This document shows positions 52,577-63,302 of a DNA stretch of 64,000 nucleotides, one piece after another. Origin of the DNA: Sphingobacterium bovisgrunnientis (GTDB lineage: Bacteria; Bacteroidota; Bacteroidia; Sphingobacteriales; Sphingobacteriaceae). The DNA lies in contig NZ_WUQY01000014.1 in the NCBI RefSeq assembly GCF_009829085.1, positions 25,705 to 89,704 on the forward strand, given 5' to 3'. Each line of letters begins with the position of its first letter. Within the stretch, counting starts at the first letter, position 1. The position numbers and the translations under genes are program-made. Below the pieces are notes generated by a model. The model was not told where the DNA came from, searched no databases, and worked only from the letters and a program-made list of their open reading frames with translations.

Positions 52577-53007
52577 AGCAGTTTAAACATTTCGCGATGC
52601 GGTCCTGCTGTGGGTATATCAAATTCCTCAGACATAAATTCAAAACCAAGGCTTTCGTAGAAAGGAAATGCATCGACACGGGCATTAAACCACAAATAAT
52701 CAACATGCAGTTGGGTTTTGATATGCGCGATGGCTTTATGCAACAGTTGTGCTGCGTAACCTTTTCGTCGATGATCAGGGTGTGTAGCCATACCTCTCAG
52801 ACGATATGTGTCCTTAGGTAATTTACCGTGGTTATCTTTTTTACACGTCAAAATACAGACTAGCTGATTCTCTTCGGTAAAGAAGCCTAAATGGAATGTT
52901 GAAGGGTCATTGTCCCCATCAAAATAAGATTCTTTGATAGGCAGTCCATTTCTAAGCACGGATGAGCGTAGTGGAATAGTATCTTCGGTCGTAATAAAAC
53001 GGATCAT
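52573..53007 (-). CDS. GNAT-family N-acetyltransferase
   Basis: 144 residues, one GNAT domain. Acetyl-CoA binding motif LRGMATHPDHRRKGYAAQLLHKAI (about 78-101) with the R-x-x-G-x-A signature, and the C-terminal AFPFYESLGFEFMSEEF. The substrate is unknown. Its start overlaps the stop of the upstream gap gene by four bases (53004-53007), indicating translational coupling. Confidence 0.88.
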   Translation of the reverse strand: MIRFITTEDTIPLRSSVLRNGLPIKESYFDGDNDPSTFHLGFFTEENQLVCILTCKKDNHGKLPKDTYRLRGMATHPDHRRKGYAAQLLHKAIAHIKTQLHVDYLWFNARVDAFPFYESLGFEFMSEEFDIPTAGPHREMFKLL

Positions 53008-54002
53008 CGCTGACTCAATTTTTGTAATATGTCCACCAATCTATTCGAATACCCAAATTCATTATCATACCAACCTACGACTTTTACAAGCCCGCCTACA
53101 ATTGACGTCAATTGCGCATCAAAAACACAGGAATACGGATTGTTAATTATATCAACTGAAACTATTGGGTCTTCTGTGTAGTATAATACCTGTTTCAATT
53201 CGTGCATTGCAGCAGCTTTGAATTTGGCATTAATTTCTTCTACTGTAGTTTGCTCGCGCAATGTACAGGTGAAATCGGTCAATGAACCATTCAACACCGG
53301 TACACGAATGCCAGCACCGCCCAACTTTCCTTCCAAATGCGAAAATACATTTGTAATAGCTTTAGCAGCTCCCGTGCTTGTCGGAATAATCGATGATGAT
53401 GCTGCGCGTGCACGACGTAAATCGCGATGGGGGGCATCATGCAAATTTTGATCACCTGTCATCGAGTGTACTGTCGTGATATATCCGTCTTTTATTCCCC
53501 AATTTTCATCCAAAATTTTGACCAAAGGAGCAACGTTATTAGTTGTACAAGATGCGTTCGAAAAAATTGGTGCTGTCCAATCAAAGTCTGAATCATTGAT
53601 TCCAAGTACGACTGTTGGAATTTCTCTGTCTGGTGAGGGTGCAGAAATTATAACTTGTTTCGCTCCAGCAGAAATATGTTGAGAAGCTTTTTCTTTCGTT
53701 GTAAAATGTCCCGTAGATTCAACCACAACATCTACTTGAAGCTTTTGCCAAGGTAAATCTATTGGACTTTTTTCCTGGGTAACTAAAATTTTGTGCGCAT
53801 CGATATAAAGATGATTTTCATCAAATGTGACCTGACCTTCGTACGGTCCGTGAACGGAATCATACTTAAATAAATGCGCTAGGGTAGATGTGCTTGTTAA
53901 ATCATTAATAGCAACAACATCAATATTTTGCAAATTTCTTTTGAGCAAATTGCGAAGCGTATGCCTTCCAATTCGCCCAAAACCATTTATTGCTATTCTC
54001 AT
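53004..54002 (-). CDS. gap: Glyceraldehyde-3-phosphate dehydrogenase, type I
   Basis: 332 residues from the ATG at 54002; the TTG before it is not needed. NAD-binding INGFGRIGRHTLRNL, catalytic Cys in NASCTTNNVAPL, the His in TVHSMTGDQNLHDAPHRDLRRARAAS, and WYDNEFGYSNRLVD at the C-terminus. The NAD-specificity region reads VAINDLTS, which fits the glycolytic form. It overlaps the GNAT gene by four bases and lies 4 bases after the thioredoxin-fold lipoprotein gene, an unusual pairing. Other copies may exist outside the window. Confidence 0.95.
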   Translation of the reverse strand: MRIAINGFGRIGRHTLRNLLKRNLQNIDVVAINDLTSTSTLAHLFKYDSVHGPYEGQVTFDENHLYIDAHKILVTQEKSPIDLPWQKLQVDVVVESTGHFTTKEKASQHISAGAKQVIISAPSPDREIPTVVLGINDSDFDWTAPIFSNASCTTNNVAPLVKILDENWGIKDGYITTVHSMTGDQNLHDAPHRDLRRARAASSSIIPTSTGAAKAITNVFSHLEGKLGGAGIRVPVLNGSLTDFTCTLREQTTVEEINAKFKAAAMHELKQVLYYTEDPIVSVDIINNPYSCVFDAQLTSIVGGLVKVVGWYDNEFGYSNRLVDILQKLSQR

Positions 54003-54006
54003 CAAC

Positions 54007-54639
54007 TTATTTAGTGTATTCTGTTAGAATAAAATCAATTTTTTTCTCGCCATCCCAATGCGATTGCAACTTTCCTTCAGCTGTATAGACATAGTTCGCA
54101 GGGAATTGCTTTGGAACATGTATTTTTTGGATGAAATCTTGATTTCTGTCGTATAATACTTCCACATTTGGTTTACCAACTAATTCTTTACCAAAAGTAT
54201 CTAGGAAGTTAGCCATCAAAGCAGGATCGTTCATGGAAACGAAATAGATGTTGATGTTCTTAAGTTTATCGTAGTTTTTGCCTAATTGACCCGCTTCTAT
54301 TTGACAGTGTCCACAGCTTGGATCAAATAAGATAAATGCCGTTTTTTTTCCTTTTGGAATATCTTGATTTGTAAAAGAAATACCGGATTTTACTTTATAG
54401 AATTTGAATTCAGGTAGAATTTGAGCTGGGGATTTTTGAGATAGTTCCTCAATTTTTTGTTTTTGCTCTGATTGAGAAGGGCTATGGTTGTGCGCACTGT
54501 GATCGTGTCCTGCATGATCGTGACCATCATGATTTTCTACGTTTTCAGTCGCATTAGTATTCGAATTAGAAGAATTTGAACAACTCGAAAATCCAAGTAC
54601 AGTGCTTAGTAGTAGAGTTGAAAGCATCATTTTTTTCAT
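54007..54639 (-). CDS. His-rich thioredoxin-fold lipoprotein with CGHC motif
   Basis: 210 residues; the signal peptide ends GFSSC (Cys20). A Ser/Asn linker leads to a histidine cluster (HDGHDHAGHDHSAHNHS, about 37-53), then an AhpC/TSA/thioredoxin-like domain (about 70-205) with the active-site motif DPSCGHCQ. It should sit in the periplasm or outer membrane as a thiol oxidoreductase; the His cluster suggests binding of Zn, Cu or Ni. It heads a leftward trio with gap and the GNAT gene, with a TAnnTTTG element just upstream. Confidence 0.85.
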   Translation of the reverse strand: MKKMMLSTLLLSTVLGFSSCSNSSNSNTNATENVENHDGHDHAGHDHSAHNHSPSQSEQKQKIEELSQKSPAQILPEFKFYKVKSGISFTNQDIPKGKKTAFILFDPSCGHCQIEAGQLGKNYDKLKNINIYFVSMNDPALMANFLDTFGKELVGKPNVEVLYDRNQDFIQKIHVPKQFPANYVYTAEGKLQSHWDGEKKIDFILTEYTK

Positions 54640-54656
54640 ATAAATAGTTATTTACG

Positions 54657-54664
54657 CAAATCTA
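54657..54664 (-). promoter_or_regulatory. Promoter -7 element of the thioredoxin-fold/gap/GNAT genes
   Basis: TAGATTTG on the minus strand, a full match to TAnnTTTG, 17 bases before the start codon. Confidence 0.5.
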
Positions 54665-54715
54665 TAAAAAATATATGGTGTTGATGGATTACAGTTTATT
54701 TATGATGAATTTGTG

Positions 54716-54760
54716 ATAAACGAAAACGGGCTACCTTTTGGATAGCCCGTTTTCGTTTAT
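54716..54760. terminator. Terminator downstream of secDF
   Basis: A perfect 18-bp stem (54716-54733 with 54743-54760) with a 9-nt loop lies 12 bases past the secDF stop on the minus strand. It is one of the strongest hairpins in the window. Confidence 0.92.
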
Positions 54761-54772
54761 AGAATCTCCTAA

Positions 54773-57760
54773 TTACGGAGTTACAACTTTAGCTTCTGCT
54801 GTTCTTGGTTTAGCAATATTAGCGTTGTTTTTACCTAAATCATATACAGATGGCGCTGCCAACATAATAGATGAGTATGTACCTACAACGATACCAACTA
54901 AGATAGCAAATGCAAATCCTCGGATAACTTCACCACCAAAAATAAATAATACAACTAACACGAAAATAAGTGTTAATGATGTGATAATCGTACGGCTTAA
55001 AGTAGTGTTAATCGCGTTATTGATAACTTCACCAAAGCTTTTGTGTAATCCAGCTGATTTGTTGATATCTTCACGGATACGGTCAAACACAACCACTGTA
55101 TCATTCACAGAATAACCCAGTACCGTAAGGAATGCCGCTACAAAGTGTTGATCAATATCCAATGAGAATGGAACGATACCGTCAAGAATAGAGAACAATC
55201 CTAACAAGATCAAACCATCATGTATTGTCGCGATAGCAGCTCCTGCTGAATATTGCCATTTGTGGAAACGAACTAAGATGTATACAGCGATAATTAAAAT
55301 AGCAATAACCGCTGACCATCCTGCTCTTTCTGTAATATCTGATGCAATCGAAGGACCTACTTTCTGTGAAGAAAGGATTTCGTAGTTATTACCAGATACT
55401 TTAGATAATCCAGAGGTTAGTTTCGCTAATACTTCTGCATCCGCTTCATCTGAAGTCTCTTCGATATGGTAAGTAGTCGTTACACGGACTTGATTCGAGC
55501 TACCAAAAGTTTTAACCTCTGTAGAAGATTGAAATACCTCATCTAAGTTCTTACGAACATCTTCTAAGTTAACATTTTGATCATAACGAACAGTATATGT
55601 ACGTCCACCTTGAAAATCTACCCCTAACGAGAATCCCTTTGTGAATATAGATATCAATGAAATAGCTACTGCTACTAAAGATATGATGTAATAAACTTTA
55701 CGTTTTTTAATAAACTGATAATTAGCACCAAGTAAAGTGTTAGCTGACCAAGGGTAAGAAACGCTTACTTTCATTTCTCTTTTTAACATGAATTCGAAAA
55801 TCAAGCGAGAAATAAAGATTGAAGTGAATAATGATGTAATAATACCAACCATTAATGTTGTAGCAAAACCTAAAATAGGTCCAGATCCAAAGAAGAATAA
55901 TACAACACCAACTAAAAACGTAGTAATTTGTGAGTCTAAGATGGAAGACATCGCGTGCTTGTAACCTTCTTCTATAGCTTGCTTAATATTTTTTCCATTA
56001 CGGATTTCTTCACGAATACGCTCGTATATAAGTACGTTAGCATCTACTGCAGTACCCATTGTCAATACGATACCCGCAATACCTGGTAAAGTCAATACAG
56101 CATTCAGCGAAGCCAAAATACCCATCAAGAAGAATACGTTGAAAATAACGGCAATGTTAGCAGCCCATCCCGCACGGTTGTAATAAGCAACCATAAATAA
56201 CATTACAACAACTACAGCAATAAGAGATGAGTTAAGACCTGCGTCAATAGCTGCTTGACCCAATGAAGGACCTACGATTGCTTCTTCCACGATTTTCGCC
56301 GTAGTCGGTAGACGACCAGATTTCAATACGTTTGCTAAATCTTTAGTGTCTTCAATAGTGAAGTTTCCAGAAATTGAAGAATTACCGCCTGCGATTTCAG
56401 TTTGTACAGTAGGAGCTGAGTATACTACATTATCAAGTACAATTGCAATAGCCTCTTTCTTTTGTGCAGCTTTTGCGGTTACTCTACGCCATTCTTTAGC
56501 ACCGTATGAATTCATTTTCATACTTACTACAGGAGAATTTGTTTGTGGATCAAACTCATCTCTAGCGTCAGTAATCACATCACCTGTTAATACAGAACCT
56601 GTCTCACCTGCGCCAACTTTGATAGCATATAATGATAAAGATTCAGCATTAGATTCTGGTTTTACAGCCCAAAGTAATTTAAGGTTAGCAGGAATTAAAG
56701 ATTTAACCTCAGGTCTTGCAAAATATGCATTAACCTTAGCTGTATCTTTTAAAGCTGCTGATCCTACAAGTGGTCCAGGAATTAATTCTGGTTGTCCTGT
56801 TGGTCCTTGGTATACAGCAGGGTATAATACACTGAATAGTGGATTTTGTGCTGTTAAATTTGCAAGAGCTGCTGATGAATCAGAAGATGCAGATTTATTG
56901 CCTCCAAGGTTAGCTAATAGATTTTCTTTTTTCGTAGTATCCGCTACTGTAGAATCTGTTTTCGCTACTTCCTTGTCTGTCGATTTTAAAGAAGTCGCTA
57001 ATGTAGTGTTGATACTATTCAATACACCGTGAACTTCTACATTATTGTAAGTTTCGAAGAATTCTAATTTTGCAGAACCTTGTAATAATTTACGAACACG
57101 ATCCGCATCGTTCACCCCCGGTAATTCAATTAAAATACGGTTAGTACCTTGTTGAATTTGAATGTTTGGAGATGCAACACCAAATTTATCAATACGCGTA
57201 CGTAATACTTTAAATGAGTTTTGGATTGCGTTATCAGCTTCAACTTGTAAGAATTTCTTGACGTCAGCTTCTGAGCTGCTGTTGTTGATAAATGTTGAAT
57301 TATCTTTAGTTGCGAAAAATGAAGCTAATGATGCTGAAGCACCTGTTGCTTTATATTCATCGATAAATAAATCAACAACTGATTTGTTTGATGATTTGCT
57401 CTTTTGAATTGCAGTGTTTAACGCTGTATTGAATTTTTCATCTTTGGTGTTATTCGCTAAGTTACGAATCAACTCATCCAATGAAATTTCCATTGTTACG
57501 TTCATACCACCCTTTAGGTCTAGACCTAGTGGCAACTCTTGTGCTTTACATTCTCTGTAGGTAAATTTAGCTACGCCTAAATTATATACTACTTCGCCAG
57601 CGATAGAATCTAAATACGCTTTTTCTTTGGTGATATCTCCACCAGCGTATGCTTGTGCATCACGCTCTACTTTCCTAGTTACAAATGTAAATGATAGCGC
57701 ATAAAGACAGGCTACTGTCAGTACGGCTACCAAAAATTTAATCAGCCCTTTGCTCTGCAT
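54773..57760 (-). CDS. secDF: Protein translocase SecDF fusion
   Basis: 995 residues combining SecD (about 1-640) and SecF (about 660-985) in one chain with about 12 membrane segments. SecD features: LGLDLKGGMNVTMEIS, the periplasmic domain ending NRILIELPGVNDADRVRKLL, and AGIVLTMGTAVDANVLIYERIREE. SecF features: FSLGVDFQGGRTYTVRY and LTVLGYSVNDTVVVFDRIRED. The periplasmic part has a long Ser/Ala/Lys-rich insert around 270-310. It uses proton flow to complete Sec-dependent export. Single gene with its own promoter and terminator. Confidence 0.97.
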   Translation of the reverse strand: MQSKGLIKFLVAVLTVACLYALSFTFVTRKVERDAQAYAGGDITKEKAYLDSIAGEVVYNLGVAKFTYRECKAQELPLGLDLKGGMNVTMEISLDELIRNLANNTKDEKFNTALNTAIQKSKSSNKSVVDLFIDEYKATGASASLASFFATKDNSTFINNSSSEADVKKFLQVEADNAIQNSFKVLRTRIDKFGVASPNIQIQQGTNRILIELPGVNDADRVRKLLQGSAKLEFFETYNNVEVHGVLNSINTTLATSLKSTDKEVAKTDSTVADTTKKENLLANLGGNKSASSDSSAALANLTAQNPLFSVLYPAVYQGPTGQPELIPGPLVGSAALKDTAKVNAYFARPEVKSLIPANLKLLWAVKPESNAESLSLYAIKVGAGETGSVLTGDVITDARDEFDPQTNSPVVSMKMNSYGAKEWRRVTAKAAQKKEAIAIVLDNVVYSAPTVQTEIAGGNSSISGNFTIEDTKDLANVLKSGRLPTTAKIVEEAIVGPSLGQAAIDAGLNSSLIAVVVVMLFMVAYYNRAGWAANIAVIFNVFFLMGILASLNAVLTLPGIAGIVLTMGTAVDANVLIYERIREEIRNGKNIKQAIEEGYKHAMSSILDSQITTFLVGVVLFFFGSGPILGFATTLMVGIITSLFTSIFISRLIFEFMLKREMKVSVSYPWSANTLLGANYQFIKKRKVYYIISLVAVAISLISIFTKGFSLGVDFQGGRTYTVRYDQNVNLEDVRKNLDEVFQSSTEVKTFGSSNQVRVTTTYHIEETSDEADAEVLAKLTSGLSKVSGNNYEILSSQKVGPSIASDITERAGWSAVIAILIIAVYILVRFHKWQYSAGAAIATIHDGLILLGLFSILDGIVPFSLDIDQHFVAAFLTVLGYSVNDTVVVFDRIREDINKSAGLHKSFGEVINNAINTTLSRTIITSLTLIFVLVVLFIFGGEVIRGFAFAILVGIVVGTYSSIMLAAPSVYDLGKNNANIAKPRTAEAKVVTP

Positions 57761-57837
57761 TTTCTTAATCGTCTATTAATTTGATATAGTTTATGTTTTT
57801 ATTACGATGTAATGATAAAAATATTTACCAAGATTCG

Positions 57838-57845
57838 CAAAGGTA
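57838..57845 (-). promoter_or_regulatory. Promoter -7 element of secDF
   Basis: TACCTTTG on the minus strand, a full match to TAnnTTTG, 77 bases upstream of the secDF start codon. Confidence 0.55.
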
Positions 57846-57936
57846 TAAAAAAAATAGAGAAAGAGAATAATAGAAATATAAGATTAACTATGTAAGGGCT
57901 ATATAGTTATCAAAATAGAAAAAGAGAAAAAAATTA

Positions 57937-57964
57937 TAAAAGGGAATCCAAAGATTCCCTTTTA
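57937..57964 (-). terminator. Terminator of the small outer-membrane barrel gene
   Basis: A 12-bp stem (57937-57948 with 57953-57964, core AAGGGAATC/GATTCCCTT) with a 4-nt loop lies 13 bases past the stop on the minus strand. Confidence 0.82.
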
Positions 57965-57977
57965 AATAAATGTTTTA

Positions 57978-58454
57978 TTATCTCAAAACATATTTAACAC
58001 CAAATGTAAATCCATCGCCATGGAATCCAGTATCGTGATTTAGACCTAAATATGGTTTATAATCTAAATGCAATGCGATCGGGATTGTAGGGATTTTATA
58101 TTCTAGACCTACTTGCGGACGAAGACCGATTAATGTGTGACCATCACCGTCACCTGACCAAAAACCAACTTGTGCTCCTACACCAGCATACCAGTGAAGA
58201 CCTTCAGCACCATTAATAGGTCTTTCGTATTGCCAATCTGCACCTAATGAAACCCATCTATTATTAAATGCTGCTTGTAATTGAAGTGCTTGAGGACCTT
58301 GTAAAGCTGTTTTAAACTGAACTCCAACGTTCGAGCCATCATTTCCATCAAATACAACACCTAATGCTGACTTGAAAGGTGTTTGTGCTTTAGCTTCGTT
58401 AACTCCTACAGTTAATGTAACAATTGCGATTAGGGGTAAAAATAGTTTTTTCAT
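57978..58454 (-). CDS. Small outer-membrane beta-barrel protein, unknown
   Basis: 158 residues with a signal peptide (1-23, ending AKAQ). The mature part alternates short beta strands (SNVGVQFKTAL, WVSLGADWQY, LHWYAGVGAQVGFWSG, IALHLDYKPYLGL) and ends FTFGVKYVLR, the kind of C-terminus used by outer-membrane barrels; eight strands are likely. Gly and aromatic residues are enriched. Monocistronic. No function can be assigned. Confidence 0.7.
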   Translation of the reverse strand: MKKLFLPLIAIVTLTVGVNEAKAQTPFKSALGVVFDGNDGSNVGVQFKTALQGPQALQLQAAFNNRWVSLGADWQYERPINGAEGLHWYAGVGAQVGFWSGDGDGHTLIGLRPQVGLEYKIPTIPIALHLDYKPYLGLNHDTGFHGDGFTFGVKYVLR

Positions 58455-60238
<1,784 letters not shown>

Positions 60239-60263
60239 TATTAGTTTATTTACAAATATTTTT

Positions 60264-60292
60264 ATAAAGCCTAGAATTTATCTAGGCTTTAT
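60264..60292 (+). terminator. Terminator of guaB
   Basis: A 12-bp stem (60264-60275 with 60281-60292, core AAAGCCTAGA/TCTAGGCTTT) with a 5-nt loop, followed by T-rich sequence. Confidence 0.85.
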
Positions 60293-60364
60293 TTGTTTTG
60301 TGGGTGAATATTTTTAAATTAGTTGAATAAGTAATCAGTTTATAATCACTAATTCAATTTTATT

Positions 60365-60481
60365 ATGGGAAAAGGAGATAAAAAGACAACGCGTGGAAAA
60401 ATTATAATGGGTTCTTATGGAAAGAAGCGACCGGGTAAAACGGGTTCGCGAAATAAAGATGACGCTAAGAAATCCGAATAA
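60365..60481 (+). CDS. 30S ribosomal protein bTHX
   Basis: 38 residues, strongly basic. The N-terminus MGKGDKKTTRGKI followed by MGSYGKKRPGK matches the small ribosomal peptide THX known from Thermus (MGKGD, TRRGKI, GTYGK, RPRK pattern) and present in Bacteroidota. It sits in the head of the 30S subunit among rRNA helices. The C-terminal extension TGSRNKDDAKKSE is lineage-specific. It is a single gene whose stop codon lies inside the left arm of its terminator. Confidence 0.88.
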   Translation: MGKGDKKTTRGKIIMGSYGKKRPGKTGSRNKDDAKKSE

Positions 60482-60511
60482 GAAAGCAATCTTTTAAAGG
60501 TTGCTTTCTTA
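60479..60511 (+). terminator. Terminator of the bTHX gene
   Basis: A stem of about 13 pairs (60479-60491 with 60499-60511, one G-T) with a 7-nt loop begins at the bTHX stop codon and is followed by a T-rich stretch. Confidence 0.82.
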
Positions 60512-60597
60512 TTTCTAGATTATTATAATTTTACATTAAAACTTATGTTTTAATTTTATTTTCGTAAAAACTAGCTTTAAAAAATATAAATTTTATA

Positions 60598-60605
60598 TAC
60601 ATTTG
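60598..60605 (+). promoter_or_regulatory. Promoter -7 element of the PEP carboxylase gene
   Basis: TACATTTG, a full match to TAnnTTTG, 50 bases upstream of the start codon. Confidence 0.55.
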
Positions 60606-60655
60606 GGGCTAAATAGTATAAATTATACCTACACCAAGATATTAAAACAGTCATA

Positions 60656-63232
60656 ATGAAATTAAGTCAAAAGCAAGTCGTATTTGAAAATGAGGTTTTA
60701 ACGAGATTCGATCTATTTAAAAGTTTATTTTTAACACTTCCATTTCAAAGAGTAAAGCATACAGGTACATTGTTGCCATTTTTTGCGGCACACTGTGAAA
60801 AAGGTGTTGAGCAACATCTTGCACCCGAACATATTATTGATAGTTTTTTTGGTCAATATGAGCAGTACGTGCAAGAAAATGATCGTATTGATTTATTGTT
60901 TCGTATAGTCCAATATATTGAAAGACAAGTTGTATTATTTGATGCGATTGAAGATTCTTCTTTTCAGGCATTAGGTAAAACGGATGAAACAGCTGGTTTG
61001 GATTCGCTTTTCAAATTGGCGCAAATGGATCCAAAGTTAAAGAAACGTATAGCAGAGAAATTGAAAGATTTTTCAGTGCGTTTGGTTTTGACTGCGCATC
61101 CAACTCAATTTTATCCTGGTGAAGTGTTAGGTATAATCAATGACTTGATTGAAGCAATTAAAAATAATGATATACCAAATATCAATTTGCTATTGCAACA
61201 ACTGGGTAAAACGCCATTTATCAAAAAGCAAAAACCAACTCCTGTTGATGAGGCAGCAAGTTTAGCTTGGTATTTGGAAAATGTTTTTTATAAAGTTACT
61301 TCGAGTATTCAATCCAAGATTGATAATGAGTTGGAGCTATCTTCTGACGAAGTGAAGCAATTAATAGAATTGGGTTTTTGGCCAGGTGGGGATAGAGATG
61401 GAAACCCTAATGTGACGGTAGAAAGTACCAGGAAAGTAGCGACTATGTTGCGTACTATACTTTTTAGATGCTATTACCGTGATTTTAGAGTTGTCAAAAG
61501 AAGAATTACGTTCCGAGGAGTAGAGCAGTATTTAGATAATTTGCAAGAATTATTGTACAATAACAGTTTTAATCCTGTTGAAAATCCAGTCGATGAAACG
61601 AATAGAATATTAGAGAATCTAAATAATATCAAAGATGTCTTGAATAATTACCACAATGGTTTGTTCGTAGAACTTGTGGAGGATTTGATTCGCAAAGTGA
61701 ATACATTTGGCTGTTTTTTCACCACATTAGATATTCGTCAGGATAGTTCGATTTTGAGAAATACAGTAAGCTACTTAGTGGAGAATTTTGATGCTAAAAC
61801 AGGTTTAAAATCAGAAGATTTAAACGCCTCAGAGGTAGACAAACAAAAAGCTTTCAAGTTTAATGAAGAAGATCTTGAGTTTTCGAGCGAAGCAGATCCA
61901 TTAGTTCAAGATACATTAGGCGTGATTCGTTTGCTGAAATATATTCAAGCGTCGGGTAGTGAACGTGCAGCACAGCGTTTTATTATTTCAAACTGCCAAC
62001 AAGCATCTGATATTCTTGGTTTGATGCAATTATTCTTGTGGCAAGGATGGAAGAAAGATACGTTGACAATCGACTTCGTTCCTTTATTCGAGACAGTAGA
62101 TGACTTGTCAAGAGCGCGTAGTGTGATGAAAGCTTTATACACAAATAAAGCGTACGCTACACATCTTAAAAAACGAGGAAATAAACAAAGTATCATGTTG
62201 GGTTTCTCTGATAGTACCAAAGATGGTGGTTATTTGATGGCAAACTGGTCCATTTACAAAGCTAAAATTGAATTGACTGCTTTGGCACGTGAATATGATG
62301 TTGATTTAGTGTTCTTCGATGGTCGTGGTGGACCTCCAGCACGTGGTGGAGGTAAAACTCAACGTTTTTATGCTGCGATGGGTGGTGAAATTGAAAACAA
62401 ACACATTCAATTAACTATTCAAGGACAAACGATTAGTAGTCAATATGGTTCGTTAGATACAGCACAATATAATATAGAGCAATTATTACATGCAGGATTG
62501 ATTTCTGAAATCAAACAAAATAGTAGTGATACGCTCACGGAGAAACAAAAAAGTGTGATTGATGATATGGCGGCAGAGAGTCATCGTAAATTTATGACGT
62601 TGCGCAATCATCCTCAGTTTTTGAAATATTTGGAAAAATTAAGTCCATTAAAAGCGTTATCTTCTATCAACATCAGCAGTAGACCGGTGAAACGTAATTC
62701 GGACAAAGAATTAAGATTACAAGATTTGCGCGCAATTTCATTCGTTACTTCTTGGAGTCAGCTAAAACAAAATATTCCTGGTTTCTTTGGTGTTGGTAGT
62801 GCATTGGAATGGGCTGAAGAAAATAATATGTGGTCTTACGTTCGTAATTTATACCAAACATCTGGATTCTTCAACACGTTAATTGACAACTGTATGATGT
62901 CGATGACAAAATCTAATTTTCACATTACTGCATACATGAAAGATGACAAAGAGTTTGGTGAATTTTGGACAATGTTGCATGAGGAATACAAAAAAACAAA
63001 AGCTTATTTGTTGAAACTGAGTAATTCAGAAATGTTGATGCAAAATTATCCAGTGGAAAGAGCTTCCATTTTGGAGCGAGAAAAGATTGTGTTGCCGCTT
63101 TTAATTATTCAACATTATGCGATTCGAGCTATTGATGGAAATAATTTAAATGAGGAGCAACAAGAAATTTATAGAAAGATAATTGGTCGTACCATATATG
63201 GTGTGGTGAATGCAGGGAGGAATTTAGCATAA
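60656..63232 (+). CDS. ppc: Phosphoenolpyruvate carboxylase
   Basis: 858 residues, near the usual bacterial size. Catalytic blocks: VRLVLTAHPTQFYPGE (about 143-158; most enzymes have HPTE where this has HPTQ), FWPGGDRDGNPNVT, LDIRQDS, LGFSDSTKDGGYLMANWSIYKA, and the Gly-rich loop FFDGRGGPPARGGGKT. It adds bicarbonate to PEP to make oxaloacetate and refill the TCA cycle. The motif variants suggest the Bacteroidota subgroup rather than the E. coli type. Monocistronic. Confidence 0.95.
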   Translation: MKLSQKQVVFENEVLTRFDLFKSLFLTLPFQRVKHTGTLLPFFAAHCEKGVEQHLAPEHIIDSFFGQYEQYVQENDRIDLLFRIVQYIERQVVLFDAIEDSSFQALGKTDETAGLDSLFKLAQMDPKLKKRIAEKLKDFSVRLVLTAHPTQFYPGEVLGIINDLIEAIKNNDIPNINLLLQQLGKTPFIKKQKPTPVDEAASLAWYLENVFYKVTSSIQSKIDNELELSSDEVKQLIELGFWPGGDRDGNPNVTVESTRKVATMLRTILFRCYYRDFRVVKRRITFRGVEQYLDNLQELLYNNSFNPVENPVDETNRILENLNNIKDVLNNYHNGLFVELVEDLIRKVNTFGCFFTTLDIRQDSSILRNTVSYLVENFDAKTGLKSEDLNASEVDKQKAFKFNEEDLEFSSEADPLVQDTLGVIRLLKYIQASGSERAAQRFIISNCQQASDILGLMQLFLWQGWKKDTLTIDFVPLFETVDDLSRARSVMKALYTNKAYATHLKKRGNKQSIMLGFSDSTKDGGYLMANWSIYKAKIELTALAREYDVDLVFFDGRGGPPARGGGKTQRFYAAMGGEIENKHIQLTIQGQTISSQYGSLDTAQYNIEQLLHAGLISEIKQNSSDTLTEKQKSVIDDMAAESHRKFMTLRNHPQFLKYLEKLSPLKALSSINISSRPVKRNSDKELRLQDLRAISFVTSWSQLKQNIPGFFGVGSALEWAEENNMWSYVRNLYQTSGFFNTLIDNCMMSMTKSNFHITAYMKDDKEFGEFWTMLHEEYKKTKAYLLKLSNSEMLMQNYPVERASILEREKIVLPLLIIQHYAIRAIDGNNLNEEQQEIYRKIIGRTIYGVVNAGRNLA

Positions 63233-63273
63233 TACTAATTCTGAAACTTTTAAGAACTTTGTCATATATTTTA

Positions 63274-63281
63274 TACTTTTG
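63274..63281 (+). promoter_or_regulatory. Promoter -7 element of the DUF4142-like lipoprotein gene
   Basis: TACTTTTG matches TAnnTTTG fully, 21 bases before the start codon. Confidence 0.55.
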
Positions 63282-63302
63282 TGTTCGATAAATTGAATAA
63301 AC

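Noticed and set aside
56346..57032. Plus-strand open frame of 228 residues opposite secDF
   Set aside because: It lies fully inside secDF on the other strand, with no family pattern, start context or promoter; an antisense shadow.
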